Origin: Burkholderia sp. FERM BP-3421 | GTDB lineage: Bacteria > Pseudomonadota > Gammaproteobacteria > Burkholderiales > Burkholderiaceae | NCBI RefSeq assembly: GCF_028657905.1 | Contig: NZ_CP117782.1 | Location: 1,736,001-1,800,000 of the forward strand | Length of the DNA stretch: 64,000 nt | Reading direction: 5' to 3' | Shown here: positions 9,713 through 19,478 of the stretch, in pieces | Position numbering within the stretch: position 1 is the stretch's first letter | How the letters are laid out: every line of letters starts with the position of its first letter | The notes under the pieces: generated by a model | Told to the model about the DNA's origin: nothing | The model's database searches: none | What the model saw: the letters and a program-made list of their open reading frames with translations, nothing else | Program-made: the position numbers and the translations under genes

Positions 9713-10531
9713 TCAGCCGGCCACCGGCGGTTCCGGCTCGACGATGTCGCCGCCCAGCTGGTGCACGCCTTCGCGCAGCTTCACATAGGCGGCCGCCACC
9801 GCCTCGGGCTCCCCTTTCACGCCCAGGTCGATGTGCCGGCGCGCGTAGATGCCGCCGCGCTCCGCATCGCCGACGCTCGGCAGGCTGAACACGCGCACGC
9901 CGGGAAAATCCCGTTCGATCCGCTCCATCAGCGGCGTCAGCGTCGACTCGGGCAGCTCGAACACGTACAGCGAACGCTCCGCATGCGGGGTGGCGTGATG
10001 CAGGTGCGCGTACTTCGTGTCGAGCACCCATTCGATCATCGGCCACGCCATCACCGGGAAGCCCGGCACGAAATGCACCTCGCCCACCGAAAAACCCGGA
10101 ATCCGGTTGTAGCCGTTCGGAATGATCGACGCGCCGCGCGGAAACACGCCCATGTTCAGACGATGCTGGTTCTCCGCCGAGTCGAAATCGGGCGGCGTCG
10201 CCGCATCGGCGTGCATCTCGCGGATCCGCGCCTCGATCAGCACCCGCGCCTCCGGATGCAGCTCCAGCGGCACGTCGAGCGCGGCGGCCGCGCACTGGCG
10301 CGTGTGATCGTCCGGGGTCGCGCCGATGCCGCCCGTCGAGAACACGAGGTCGCCCGCCTCGAACGCGCGGCGCAGCGTCGCGGTGATGCGCGCCGGATCG
10401 TCGCCGACGTATTCGGCCCAGCCCAGCGCAAGCCCGCGCGCGGCGAGCAGTTCGATGAGCTTCGCCAGGTGCTTGTCATGGCGGCGACCGGACAGGATTT
10501 CGTCGCCGATGATGATGATGCCGATGGTCAT
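9713..10531 (-). CDS. CinA-like competence/damage-inducible protein, molybdopterin-binding domain only
   Basis: A 272-residue protein that opens with the MoaB/MogA-like fold common to CinA N-termini (IIIIGDEILSGRRHD, then STGGIGATPDDHT). Full CinA proteins add a C-terminal nicotinamide-nucleotide amidase domain, which is absent here, so the length fits the short form common in beta-proteobacteria. The gene is followed on the same strand by nothing close, and is 10 bp downstream of the EI24-domain gene, so the two are probably cotranscribed. Biochemical activity is not settled for the short form. Confidence 0.85.
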   Translation of the reverse strand: MTIGIIIIGDEILSGRRHDKHLAKLIELLAARGLALGWAEYVGDDPARITATLRRAFEAGDLVFSTGGIGATPDDHTRQCAAAALDVPLELHPEARVLIEARIREMHADAATPPDFDSAENQHRLNMGVFPRGASIIPNGYNRIPGFSVGEVHFVPGFPVMAWPMIEWVLDTKYAHLHHATPHAERSLYVFELPESTLTPLMERIERDFPGVRVFSLPSVGDAERGGIYARRHIDLGVKGEPEAVAAAYVKLREGVHQLGGDIVEPEPPVAG

Positions 10532-10541
10532 GCGTGCCTCG

Positions 10542-11363
10542 TCAGGTCGAAAGGGAAGGTCCGGCGGCGGCCTGCGCGCGCTGGTCCTGCAGCGCGCGCA
10601 GGCAGTAGAAGCCGAACCACAGCGCGGAAAACACCAGGATGAACGCGTACACCCAGATCATCGCCGCCGCGACGAACGGAAACAGCACCATCATCCAGAT
10701 CGACGACACCCAGATGAACGTCGGCACGGTGCCGAGCAGCCCGCTCGCGACGCCGATGCCGATCAGCGGCCAGCGATGGCGGCGCAGCAGCGCGCGCCGC
10801 TCGTCGCTGCTCGCGTGCAGCGCGAGCGCGTCGTAGGTCATCACGCGATAGGTGAGCCAGCCCCAGATCACGGGCGGCAGCAGCGCGAAGAACGGCGGAA
10901 TCAGCCACAGCGGCAAGGTGACGATCAGGAGCACGAGGCTTGCGAGCGCGGCCCCCACCGAATTGAACACGCTGCCGTACCAGGTGCCGCCCCGCTTCAT
11001 CTCGAGCGCCGCGAACTGCCGCTTCGACAGGTGGGTGACGACGACCGGCATCGACAGCGTCGCGATCAAGGTCAGCACCGTCAGCACGATCAGCGGAATC
11101 GTCGCCGCGACGACCACGAACGGCGCGACCACCGCCTGCAGCTGCGGCGCGCCGATCGCATTGAACAACCGGTACAGCAGCGCGGTGAGCGCGAAGCCGT
11201 CGAGCACCGCGCGGGCGCCGTCGATCAGCGGCTGCCAAGCGAACCACAGCACGACGCCCCAGAACACCGCGGCGACGATAAACGGCATGAAGGTGAGCCA
11301 GAGCATCCGCGGGTGCAGCGCACTCGCGAGCGCCCGGCCGAAAGAGCGCAGCAGGTCGTTCAT
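10542..11363 (-). CDS. EI24 / CysZ-like integral membrane protein
   Basis: A 273-residue protein with about five hydrophobic segments (for example around 22-45, 70-130, 155-200 and 225-255). The pattern is that of the EI24/CysZ family, whose Escherichia member is a sulfate permease accessory. Nothing nearby is linked to sulfate assimilation, so I do not assign that role. It appears to start an operon with the cinA-like gene 10 bp downstream. Confidence 0.75.
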   Translation of the reverse strand: MNDLLRSFGRALASALHPRMLWLTFMPFIVAAVFWGVVLWFAWQPLIDGARAVLDGFALTALLYRLFNAIGAPQLQAVVAPFVVVAATIPLIVLTVLTLIATLSMPVVVTHLSKRQFAALEMKRGGTWYGSVFNSVGAALASLVLLIVTLPLWLIPPFFALLPPVIWGWLTYRVMTYDALALHASSDERRALLRRHRWPLIGIGVASGLLGTVPTFIWVSSIWMMVLFPFVAAAMIWVYAFILVFSALWFGFYCLRALQDQRAQAAAGPSLST

Positions 11364-11497
11364 GCGGGCCTGTCAGAAAGGGGAAATCGGGACATGCGCA
11401 GAAAGGATAAACCACGCCGCGCCCGCGCGCCAAAGGCCGTGCGGTGCGGCGGGGATTGCCGCGCGCAGCGGCGCGGGGCCGGCGCGCGCCGCGCGGG

Positions 11498-12481
11498 TCA
11501 GGCGGACGCCGCGCGCTTCTTCGGCGCGAGCCGCTTCGCGATGCGCACGAACGCGAGGCCGTGCTGCGACCAGAAGCCGTCGCCGTACGACACGCCCTCG
11601 TACTGCGCGCGGATGCCGGTCGGCTCGACCGTGCGGTTCCACGACGCGGTGCCGAACAGCATGTCCCACCACGGGAACAGCACGCCGAAGTTGCAGCCGT
11701 ACTTGGTGCCCTCGTGGCCGTAGCCGACCGCGTGGTGACGCCGGTGGAAGATCGGGCTCACGAGCAGGCGCTCGCCGAGCCGGCCGAACGGCAGCTTCGC
11801 GTTGGTGTGCTGGATGCTCTGCGCGAAGTTGGTGAGCGCGGTCAGCACGACGTACTGCGACGGCGGCACGCCGATCACGAGCGCGATCACCGCGAAGAAG
11901 CACGCCTGGATCACGTCGTCGAGCAAGTGGTTGCGATCGTCGGCCCACAGCGACATCTGCCGCTGGCTGTGATGCACCGCGTGCAGTTCCCACCACACGC
12001 CGAAGCGATGCTGCCAGCGGTGATACCAGTAGCCGGCGAAGTCGAGCACGATCAGGTAGATCGCGAACGACACGATCGGCTGCGAGGTGACGCCCGGCCA
12101 CAGCGCATCGAGGTTGTAGTTCGCGACGCCCTTCAGGCGCAGCCAGGCCTGGAAGTTGTCGAACAGCGGCTGCATCGCGAAGAAGAAGAACAGGCTGAAG
12201 ATCCCGAGCTTCGCGATCAGCGTGTAGAGGATGTCGACCCGCGCCTCCTTGCGGTTGCGCCAGGCCTCGATCGGCCGCCAGGCCTCGAGCGGGCGCAGCA
12301 GCACGTACATCACGACCACCTGCAGCGCGCCGACGATCACCCAGTAGAGCGCGTCGTAGGTGTCCTCGTCGTAGTCCATCAGGTCGAAGCGATACATCAG
12401 CGGCTGCACGACGTCGACGTACAGCCAGGTCTGCAGGTTCGACACGAAGCCGTCCAGCGCGGCGGCGATCATATGCAACAT
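11498..12481 (-). CDS. Sterol desaturase / fatty acid hydroxylase family membrane protein
   Basis: A 327-residue membrane protein with the di-iron histidine boxes of the family: HRWQH, then HAVHHS, then HTNAK and HRRHHAVG. Four to five hydrophobic stretches lie before the histidine boxes (for example in the regions of residues 50-75, 90-115 and 155-175). The family hydroxylates or desaturates lipids in the inner membrane; the substrate here is unknown. It is 19 bp downstream of the beta-propeller gene on the same strand, so the two probably form an operon. Confidence 0.88.
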   Translation of the reverse strand: MLHMIAAALDGFVSNLQTWLYVDVVQPLMYRFDLMDYDEDTYDALYWVIVGALQVVVMYVLLRPLEAWRPIEAWRNRKEARVDILYTLIAKLGIFSLFFFFAMQPLFDNFQAWLRLKGVANYNLDALWPGVTSQPIVSFAIYLIVLDFAGYWYHRWQHRFGVWWELHAVHHSQRQMSLWADDRNHLLDDVIQACFFAVIALVIGVPPSQYVVLTALTNFAQSIQHTNAKLPFGRLGERLLVSPIFHRRHHAVGYGHEGTKYGCNFGVLFPWWDMLFGTASWNRTVEPTGIRAQYEGVSYGDGFWSQHGLAFVRIAKRLAPKKRAASA

Positions 12482-12500
12482 GCTGCGCCCTCCGCGTGCA

Positions 12501-13493
12501 TCAGGCGCCGTTCGGCGCCGTCACGGGCGCGCGATCGAAGAAGTAGATGCCGTGCGGGGAGCGCCCCACGGGAATCGTCTGCACCAGCTTGCGGGTCGCG
12601 AGGTCGATGATCCCGACCTTCTTCGCGAAGCGGAACGTGACCCACAGCGACTTGCGGTCGGCGGACAGCTCCATGTCGTCCGGCCCCGGCAGGAGGCCCG
12701 TGATGTCGCCGACATTGGTCAGCGTGTTCTCGTCGATGATGCTGATGGTGTTCGCCACGCGGTTCGTGACCGCGACGTGGGTGCCGTCGGCGAGCGAGCG
12801 GAAGTTGTGCGCGCCCTTGCCGGTCGGGATCGTCTTCACGACCTTCTGGTTGCGCCAGTCGACCACCGCGACGTAATCCGCGCCCGTCATGCCGATCAGC
12901 ACGTACTTGTCGCCCGGGGTCATCCACAGGCCGGCCGGCACCTTGCCGACCTTCATCTTCCACTTGACGGTCTGCGTGGCCAGGTCGATCGCGGCCAGCT
13001 CGCCCGACACCTGCAGCGACACCAGCACGGTCTTGCTGTCCTTCGTGAACGCCAGGTGGCTCGGCATCACCTCGAGCGGCACGCGCTTCGCGAGCTTCAC
13101 GTCGCGCCCGTCGTAGCTGTAGATGTCCACCCGGTCGAGCCGCAGCCCGGCCGCGACGAACCACTTGCGATCGGGCGAGAAGCCGAGCTGGTACGGATCG
13201 TCGATCCCCTCGACGGTGCGCTGCAGCTTGCCCGTCTTCGGATCGAGGAACATCAGGCTGTTCGAAACCGAATTCGCGACGATCAGCGAGCCGTTGTCGG
13301 GCGTCGCCATCAGGTGATGCGGCTCCTTGCCGGTCGGCATCGTGCCGATCACCTGGCGTGTGTTCTGGTCAATGAGGGACAACGTCGCTTCGGCCGAATT
13401 CAGGACGATCACGTTGTTCGCGAAGGCGGCGACGGGCGCCAGGACTGCTGCGGCCAGCGCGCACGCGCGGCCGAGGGAAAAAAGAGTACGCAT
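12501..13493 (-). CDS. Periplasmic YVTN-type beta-propeller repeat protein
   Basis: A 330-residue exported protein with a signal peptide ending at about residue 25 (AFA before NN). Repeats of about 40 residues follow, with motifs such as IPTGKGAHNF, MPTGKEPHHL and IPVGRSPHGI. These are the surface loops of YVTN/lactonase-like seven-bladed propellers. No catalytic residues are obvious. It leads the pair with the sterol desaturase gene, but a joint role is only an inference from position. Confidence 0.85.
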   Translation of the reverse strand: MRTLFSLGRACALAAAVLAPVAAFANNVIVLNSAEATLSLIDQNTRQVIGTMPTGKEPHHLMATPDNGSLIVANSVSNSLMFLDPKTGKLQRTVEGIDDPYQLGFSPDRKWFVAAGLRLDRVDIYSYDGRDVKLAKRVPLEVMPSHLAFTKDSKTVLVSLQVSGELAAIDLATQTVKWKMKVGKVPAGLWMTPGDKYVLIGMTGADYVAVVDWRNQKVVKTIPTGKGAHNFRSLADGTHVAVTNRVANTISIIDENTLTNVGDITGLLPGPDDMELSADRKSLWVTFRFAKKVGIIDLATRKLVQTIPVGRSPHGIYFFDRAPVTAPNGA

Positions 13494-13579
13494 GAAGACT
13501 CACGTCGTGGAACAACCGTCATTGTAGAACGTCCGGGGGCGCCGCCCGGTTGACGCGCGGCGCCCTGCCCCCGGTTGCA

Positions 13580-16500
13580 TCAACGCTGCATCGATTCCCA
13601 GACCTTGTGCAGACGCTTCACAGAGACCGGCATCGGCGTGCGCAGTTCCTGCGCGAACAGAGAAACACGCAGTTCCTCGAGCAGCCAGCGGAACTCCGCG
13701 AGCCGCGCGTCCGCGACGCCGCCGCGCTGCGACACCGCGCGCTGGTAGTGCTGCGCGAGCGGCTGCAGGTCGGTCATCTGGCGCGCGTCGCGGGCCGGAT
13801 CGGCCTTCAGCTTGTCGATCCGCAGCGCGATGCCCTTCAGGTAGCGCGGGAAATGCGCGAGCTGAGGATACGGCGTGTCGATCACGAAGCGCTTGCCGAT
13901 CAGCGCGCCGAGCTGCGCCTGCATGTCCGCGTGCGGCGCCCCGAACGCCTTGGCCTGTGCGAGCTTCTTCGCGAGCCCCGCGTATTCGGCGAGGATCTGC
14001 CCGACGAGGCGCGCGATCTCCTGCGCGAGCAGGTTCAGGCGGCTGCGCCCCTCGTCGCGGCGCGCATGGAAGCTCGCGTCGTCGTCCGGCAGCGGCTCCT
14101 GCAGGCAGGCGCGGTCGAGCGCGGTCTCGATCAACTGGTCGCGCAGCGCCTCCTGGGTGCCGAGCGCCATATAGTGCATCGCCATCTCGCGCAGCCCCGG
14201 CAGGTTCTTCTCCAGGAACTTGATCGGTTCGCGCAGCTGCAGCCAGAACAACCGCCGCAGCCCCGCGCGATGGATGCGCGCCGCCTCCTCCGGCGAATCG
14301 AACACCTCGACATCGCAGTGCGCGCCGCGATCGACGAGCGCCGGATAACCGAACAAGGTCTGGCCGCGCCGCCGGATCTCCAGCAGCTCGGGCAGCTTGC
14401 CGAAGTTCCAGGTCGTCAGGTTTTCGTAAAGTGCGGTCGCACCCGCCTCGGCGCCCGGCGCGCCGGGCGTCGCCGCGCCGCCCGCCGGCGCGGTCTGCGG
14501 CCCCGTCGGCTTGCCCGGCGCCGCACGCGCGGGCCGCGCGCCCGGCGCAGGCGCGTCGTCGGCCGTCGCCTCGCCCGCCGGCGCGAGCGTCGCGCTCGCC
14601 GCGATCTTCTGGAAATGCTGCTGCGCCTGCGCGCCCAGCTCGGCGCGCAGCTGCGCGAGATTGCGGCCCATCGCGAGCTGGCGGCCGTGCTCGTCGATCA
14701 CCTTGAAGTTCATGAACAGGTGCGCGGGCAGCGTCTCCAGCTTGAAGTCGCCGCTCTTCATCGCGATCTGGGTCTGCTCGCGCACGTCGGCGATCAGCAC
14801 CTCGACCAGCCCGCCCGCGCCGAAGCGCGCGCCGGCCGTGCGCTCGACGAAACCCGCCGCATACTCGGGCAGCGGCACGCAGTGGCGGCGCAGCTTCTGC
14901 GGCAGCGACTTGAGCAGCAGCTGCACCTTCTCCTTCAGCATGCCCGGCACCAGCCATTCGGCGCGGCGCGCGTCGACCTGGTTCAGCGCGAACAGCGGCA
15001 CCGCGAGCGTCACGCCGTCGCGCGGCGAGCCCGGCTCGAAGTGATAGCCGAGCGTCATCTCGACGCCGGCCATGGTCGCCCGCTTCGGGAACAGGTCGGT
15101 CGTCACGCCCGCCGCCTCGTGGCGCATCAGGTCGTCGCGCGACAGGTACAGCAGGCGCAGCCTGTCCTCGGGCTGGCCGCTCTTCTTCACCTCGTCGCGA
15201 TACCAGCGCTCGAACGCCGCGCCCGTGTGGATGCCCTCCGGGATCGCCTGGTCGTAGAACGCCTGGATCAGCGCGTCGTCGACCAGCACGTCCTGGCGGC
15301 GCGACTTGTGCTCGAGCTGCTCGATGTCGGCGAGCAGCTTGCGGTTGTGCGCGAAGAACGCGAGCTTGGTGTCGAACTCGCCGTCGACGAGCGCGCCGCG
15401 GATGAACAGCTCGCGCGCGCGGGCCGGATCCTGGCGGCCGAACGCAACCCGCCGCCGGTGATAGATCGTGAGCCCGTACAGCGTCGCGCGCTCGAACGCG
15501 CTCACCTGCGCGGGCCGTTTCTCCCAGTGCGGCTCGGACAGCGATTTCTTCAGCAGGTGCGCGCCGACCTTCTCGACCCACTCCGGTTCGATCTTCGCGA
15601 TGCAGCGCGCGTACAGGCGGCTCGTCTCGACCAGTTCCGCCGCCATCACCCAGCGCCCCGCCTTCTTGACGAGCGCCGAACCCGGCCACAGGAAGAACTT
15701 GATGCCGCGCGCGCCGAGGTAGTGCGGCTCGTCGTCCGCCTTCAGCCCGAGATTGCCGAGCAGGCCCGTCAGCAGCGCGAGGTGGATCTGCTCGAAGGTC
15801 GCCTCGGTCTCGTTCAGGCGCCAGCCGTGCTCGCGCACCACGGTCAGGAGCTGCGAATGGACGTCGCGCCACTCGCGCAGCCGCACGTGCGACAGGAAAT
15901 TCTGGCGGCATGCGTCGATCAGCTGGCGGTTCGACTTCTTGTGCGCCACCGCCTCCTCGAACCACGCCCAGATCCGCAGCCACTGCAGGAACTCGGAGCG
16001 CTCGTCCGCGAAGCGCCGGTGCGCCTGGTCGGCCTGCTCCTGCGCCTCGATCGGCCGGTCGCGCGGATCCTGCACCGACAGCGCGCTCGCGATCACCAGC
16101 ACCTCGCGCAGCGCCTGCTGGTCGCGCGCGGCCAGGATCATCCGGCCGACCCGCGGGTCGAGCGGCAGGCGCGCCAGCTCGCGGCCGAGCGGCGTCAGCG
16201 CGTTGTCGTCGTCGACCGCGCCCAGCTCGTTGAGCAGCTGGTAGCCGTCGGCGATCGCGCGGCCGGGCGGCGGCTCGATGAACGGAAACGACTCGATCGC
16301 CGACAGATGCAGCGACTTCATCCGCAGGATCACGGCCGCCAGCGACGAACGCAGGATCTCCGGATCCGTGAAGCGCTGCCGCGCCTGGAAATCGCTCTCT
16401 TCATAGAGGCGAACGCAGACGCCGTCGGCCACCCGGCCGCAACGGCCCGCGCGCTGGTTCGCGGCGGCCTGCGAAATCGACTCGATCTGCAGCTGCTCGA

Positions 16501-17698
16501 CCTTGTTCCGGTACGAATAACGCTTGACCCGCGCGAGGCCGGTGTCGACCACGTAGCGGATCCCCGGCACCGTCAGCGAGGTCTCGGCGACGTTGGTCGC
16601 GAGCACGATCCGGCGCGCGTTCGAGGCCTTGAACACGCGCTCCTGCTCCGCCGCCGACAGCCGCGCGAACAGCGGCAGGATCTCGGTGTGCGGCGGGTGG
16701 TGCTTGCGCAGCGCCTCGGCCGCGTCGCGGATCTCGCGCTCGCCGGGCAGGAACACCAGCACGTCGCCGGGGCCTTCGCGGCACAGCTCGTCGACCGCGT
16801 CGACGATCCCGTCCATCAGGTCGCGCTCGGCCTCGCGCGCGCTCTTCACGCGGTCGCGGCCGGACGCCGCGCCCTCGGCATGGCGCACGGCGGCCGGGCG
16901 ATCCTCCGCGATCGGCCGGTAGCGCATCTCGACCGGGTACAGGCGGCCGCTCACCTCGATCACCGGCGCGGGCCGCGCGTCGCTGCCGAAATGGCGCGCG
17001 AAGCGGTCGGCGTCGATGGTCGCCGAAGTGACGATCAGCTTCAGGTCCGGCCGCCTGGGCAGGATCTGCCGCAGGTAGCCCAGCAGGAAGTCGATGTTCA
17101 GGCTGCGTTCGTGCGCCTCGTCGATGATCAGCGTGTCGTAGGCCTTGAGCAGCGGATCGGTCTGGGTCTCGGCGAGCAGGATGCCGTCGGTCATGAGCTT
17201 GACGGACGCACCCGGCGCGAGATTGTCGGTGAAGCGCACCTTGTAGCCGACCACCTCGCCGAACGGCGTGCCCAGCTCCTCGGCGATGCGCCGCCCGGTG
17301 GACGACGCGGCGAGCCGGCGCGGCTGGGTGTGGCCGATCAGGCCGCCGCCGCCCGCGCCGAGGCCGCGGCCGAGCGCGAGGCAGATCTTCGGCAACTGCG
17401 TGGTCTTGCCCGAGCCGGTCTCGCCGCAGACGATCACGACCTGGTGGGCGGCGATCGCCTGCGCGATCTCGTCGCGCTTGCCGGAAACCGGCAGGCTCTC
17501 GGGAAACGTGATGGGCGGCACCGGGTTCGGCGCGGCCTTCGGACGGGCCGCGCGCGGAGCCTGGGCGGCGCGCGGCGTCTGACCGGAAGGAGGCTGCGGG
17601 CGCGGCTGCCGCGCACGCGGCGCCGGCGCGCCGTCGGGGCGCGGCTCCGCCTGCGCATCTGCCCGCTTTTGTGCGGGGCTTTTGGGTACATTCGACAT
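13580..17698 (-). CDS. hrpA: ATP-dependent RNA helicase HrpA
   Basis: A 1372-residue DEAH-box RNA helicase of HrpA length. A basic, Pro/Ala-rich N-terminal tail of about 60 residues is followed by Walker A CGETGSGKTT at about 91-100, DEAH in LIIDEAHERS near 193, SAT in VTSATID, and motif VI QRAGRCGR. The helicase-associated (HA2), OB and long HrpA-specific C-terminal domains follow. In Escherichia coli HrpA acts on mRNA processing and rescues stalled ribosomes. The gene starts only 23 bp from the divergent argA start, and a palindromic -10 lies between them. Confidence 0.94.
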   Translation of the reverse strand: MSNVPKSPAQKRADAQAEPRPDGAPAPRARQPRPQPPSGQTPRAAQAPRAARPKAAPNPVPPITFPESLPVSGKRDEIAQAIAAHQVVIVCGETGSGKTTQLPKICLALGRGLGAGGGGLIGHTQPRRLAASSTGRRIAEELGTPFGEVVGYKVRFTDNLAPGASVKLMTDGILLAETQTDPLLKAYDTLIIDEAHERSLNIDFLLGYLRQILPRRPDLKLIVTSATIDADRFARHFGSDARPAPVIEVSGRLYPVEMRYRPIAEDRPAAVRHAEGAASGRDRVKSAREAERDLMDGIVDAVDELCREGPGDVLVFLPGEREIRDAAEALRKHHPPHTEILPLFARLSAAEQERVFKASNARRIVLATNVAETSLTVPGIRYVVDTGLARVKRYSYRNKVEQLQIESISQAAANQRAGRCGRVADGVCVRLYEESDFQARQRFTDPEILRSSLAAVILRMKSLHLSAIESFPFIEPPPGRAIADGYQLLNELGAVDDDNALTPLGRELARLPLDPRVGRMILAARDQQALREVLVIASALSVQDPRDRPIEAQEQADQAHRRFADERSEFLQWLRIWAWFEEAVAHKKSNRQLIDACRQNFLSHVRLREWRDVHSQLLTVVREHGWRLNETEATFEQIHLALLTGLLGNLGLKADDEPHYLGARGIKFFLWPGSALVKKAGRWVMAAELVETSRLYARCIAKIEPEWVEKVGAHLLKKSLSEPHWEKRPAQVSAFERATLYGLTIYHRRRVAFGRQDPARARELFIRGALVDGEFDTKLAFFAHNRKLLADIEQLEHKSRRQDVLVDDALIQAFYDQAIPEGIHTGAAFERWYRDEVKKSGQPEDRLRLLYLSRDDLMRHEAAGVTTDLFPKRATMAGVEMTLGYHFEPGSPRDGVTLAVPLFALNQVDARRAEWLVPGMLKEKVQLLLKSLPQKLRRHCVPLPEYAAGFVERTAGARFGAGGLVEVLIADVREQTQIAMKSGDFKLETLPAHLFMNFKVIDEHGRQLAMGRNLAQLRAELGAQAQQHFQKIAASATLAPAGEATADDAPAPGARPARAAPGKPTGPQTAPAGGAATPGAPGAEAGATALYENLTTWNFGKLPELLEIRRRGQTLFGYPALVDRGAHCDVEVFDSPEEAARIHRAGLRRLFWLQLREPIKFLEKNLPGLREMAMHYMALGTQEALRDQLIETALDRACLQEPLPDDDASFHARRDEGRSRLNLLAQEIARLVGQILAEYAGLAKKLAQAKAFGAPHADMQAQLGALIGKRFVIDTPYPQLAHFPRYLKGIALRIDKLKADPARDARQMTDLQPLAQHYQRAVSQRGGVADARLAEFRWLLEELRVSLFAQELRTPMPVSVKRLHKVWESMQR

Positions 17699-17706
17699 GG
17701 GGGCGC

Positions 17707-17714
17707 ATTATAAT
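17707..17714. promoter_or_regulatory. Palindromic -10 element shared by hrpA and argA
   Basis: ATTATAAT is its own reverse complement and gives a perfect TATAAT on both strands. It ends 7 nt before the argA ATG on the plus strand and 8 nt before the hrpA ATG on the minus strand. Transcription starting at the normal distance would begin at or next to both start codons, predicting leaderless mRNAs. No good -35 is visible for either direction. Confidence 0.55.
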
Positions 17715-17721
17715 CCCGCCC

Positions 17722-19080
17722 ATGAATTCCCAAACCGACCTCCCCACCGCCCAGTCAGGCGTCGACGACGCCGCCGGCCACGCCCAGTTCGTCGACTGGA
17801 TGCGCTCCGTCGCGCCCTATATCCACAGGTTCCGCAACAGCACGTTCGTGGTCGGTTTCGGCGGCGAAGTCGTGCAGCAGGGCCTCCTCAACGCCCTGGT
17901 GTCCGACATCGCGCTGCTGCAGGCGATGGGAATCCAGATCGTGCTGGTGCACGGCTCGCGGCCGCAGGTCGAGGAGCAGCTGAGCCTGCACGGGGTCGAG
18001 TCGGCGTTCTCGCACGGCCTGCGCATCACCGACGCGCGCGCGCTCGAATCCGCGAAGGAAGCGGCCGGCGAAGTGCGTCTCGACATCGAGGCGGCGATCA
18101 GCCAGGGCCTGCCGAACACGCCGATGGCGCACGCGCACATCAGCGTGGTGTCCGGCAACTTCGTGACCGCGCGCCCGGTCGGGATCCTCGACGGCGTCGA
18201 CTTCGCGCACACCGGCATCGTCCGCAAGATCGACGCCGAGTCGATCCGCCATTCGCTCGCGAGCCGCAAGCTGGTGCTGCTGTCGCCGCTCGGCTTCTCG
18301 CCGACCGGCGAGGCGTTCAACCTGTCGATGGAGGATGTCGCCTCGGCGGCGGCGATCGCGCTGCGCGCCGACAAGATCATCTTCCTGACCGAGACGCCCG
18401 GCATCGTCGACGAGACGGGCGAGCTGGTCCGCGAAATGTCGCTCGACGCGGCGGCCGACCTGCTCGACTCCGGCGACCTGCAGGGCGACGACGCGTTCTT
18501 CCTGCGCCATTCGATCCGCGCGTGCCGCGGCGGCGTGACCCGGGCGCACCTGATTCCGCAGGCGCTCGACGGCAGCATGCTGCTGGAGCTGTTCCTGCAC
18601 GACGGCGTGGGCACGATGATCTCGTACGAGAACCTCGAAAGCCTGCGCGAAGCGACGCCGGACGACGTCGGCGGCATCCTGACCCTGATCGAGCCGCTGG
18701 AGACGGACGGCACGCTGGTGCGGCGCGGCCGCCACCAGATCGAGCGCGACATCGATCACTTCTCGGTGATCGAGCACGATGGCGTGCTGTTCGGCTGCGC
18801 GGCGCTGTATCCGTATCCGCTCGAGAAGATCGGCGAGATGGCCTGCCTGACCGTCGCGCCCGAGGCGCAGGGTTCGGGCGACGGCGAGCGGCTTCTCAAG
18901 CGGGTCGAGCAGCGCGCCCGCGCGCGCGGCCTCACGCACATCTTCGTGCTGACGACCCGCACCGAACACTGGTTCCTCAAGCGCGGCTTCGTCAAGGCCA
19001 CGGTCGACGACCTGCCGGAAGACCGCCGCAAACTCTATAACTGGCAGCGCAAGTCGCTCGTGCTGATGAAGCAGCTCTGA
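17722..19080 (+). CDS. argA: Amino-acid N-acetyltransferase (N-acetylglutamate synthase)
   Basis: A 452-residue classical ArgA that makes N-acetylglutamate, the first step of arginine synthesis. The N-terminal 290 residues are an amino-acid-kinase fold (FVVGFGGEVVQQG, VLVHGSRPQV) that usually binds arginine for feedback inhibition. The C-terminal 150 residues are a GNAT domain (MACLTVAPEAQGSGDGERLL). The ATG at 17722 matches the family N-terminus. There is no ribosome binding site, in keeping with a leaderless start. yggX follows after 51 bp. Confidence 0.94.
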   Translation: MNSQTDLPTAQSGVDDAAGHAQFVDWMRSVAPYIHRFRNSTFVVGFGGEVVQQGLLNALVSDIALLQAMGIQIVLVHGSRPQVEEQLSLHGVESAFSHGLRITDARALESAKEAAGEVRLDIEAAISQGLPNTPMAHAHISVVSGNFVTARPVGILDGVDFAHTGIVRKIDAESIRHSLASRKLVLLSPLGFSPTGEAFNLSMEDVASAAAIALRADKIIFLTETPGIVDETGELVREMSLDAAADLLDSGDLQGDDAFFLRHSIRACRGGVTRAHLIPQALDGSMLLELFLHDGVGTMISYENLESLREATPDDVGGILTLIEPLETDGTLVRRGRHQIERDIDHFSVIEHDGVLFGCAALYPYPLEKIGEMACLTVAPEAQGSGDGERLLKRVEQRARARGLTHIFVLTTRTEHWFLKRGFVKATVDDLPEDRRKLYNWQRKSLVLMKQL

Positions 19081-19131
19081 GCGGCGCCGAGCGCCCGCCC
19101 TCCCCCAGTCCGATTACAGGAGAAGTACACG

Positions 19132-19407
19132 ATGGCCCGTATGATTCAATGCGCGAAGCTCGGCAAGGAAGCCGAGGGACTCGATTTCCCGCCGCTGCCC
19201 GGCGAACTCGGCAAGCGCCTTTATGAAAGCGTCTCGAAGGAAGCCTGGCAGGGCTGGCTCAAGCAGCAGACCATGCTGATCAACGAGAACCGCCTGAACA
19301 TGGCCGACCCGCGCGCGCGCCAGTACCTGATGAAGCAGACCGAGAAGTATTTCTTCGGCGATGGCGCGGACCAGGCGTCCGGCTTCGTGCCGCCGCCCCA
19401 GGCCTGA
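19132..19407 (+). CDS. Probable Fe(2+)-trafficking / oxidative damage protection protein YggX
   Basis: A 91-residue protein that matches the YggX family along its whole length: MIQCAKLGKEAEGLDF at the N-terminus with the conserved Cys8, then YLMKQTEKYFFG near the C-terminus. YggX proteins protect iron-sulfur enzymes from oxidative damage. The ribosome binding site CAGGAG is well placed. It lies downstream of argA in the same direction and is convergent with the MHS transporter gene. Confidence 0.93.
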   Translation: MARMIQCAKLGKEAEGLDFPPLPGELGKRLYESVSKEAWQGWLKQQTMLINENRLNMADPRARQYLMKQTEKYFFGDGADQASGFVPPPQA

Positions 19408-19478
19408 CCGATCCGGCGGGCCGCGCGCGACGCGCGCGCTTGCCCGCCCCCTCGCCGCGGCCCGCCCAGGCGGGCGGC

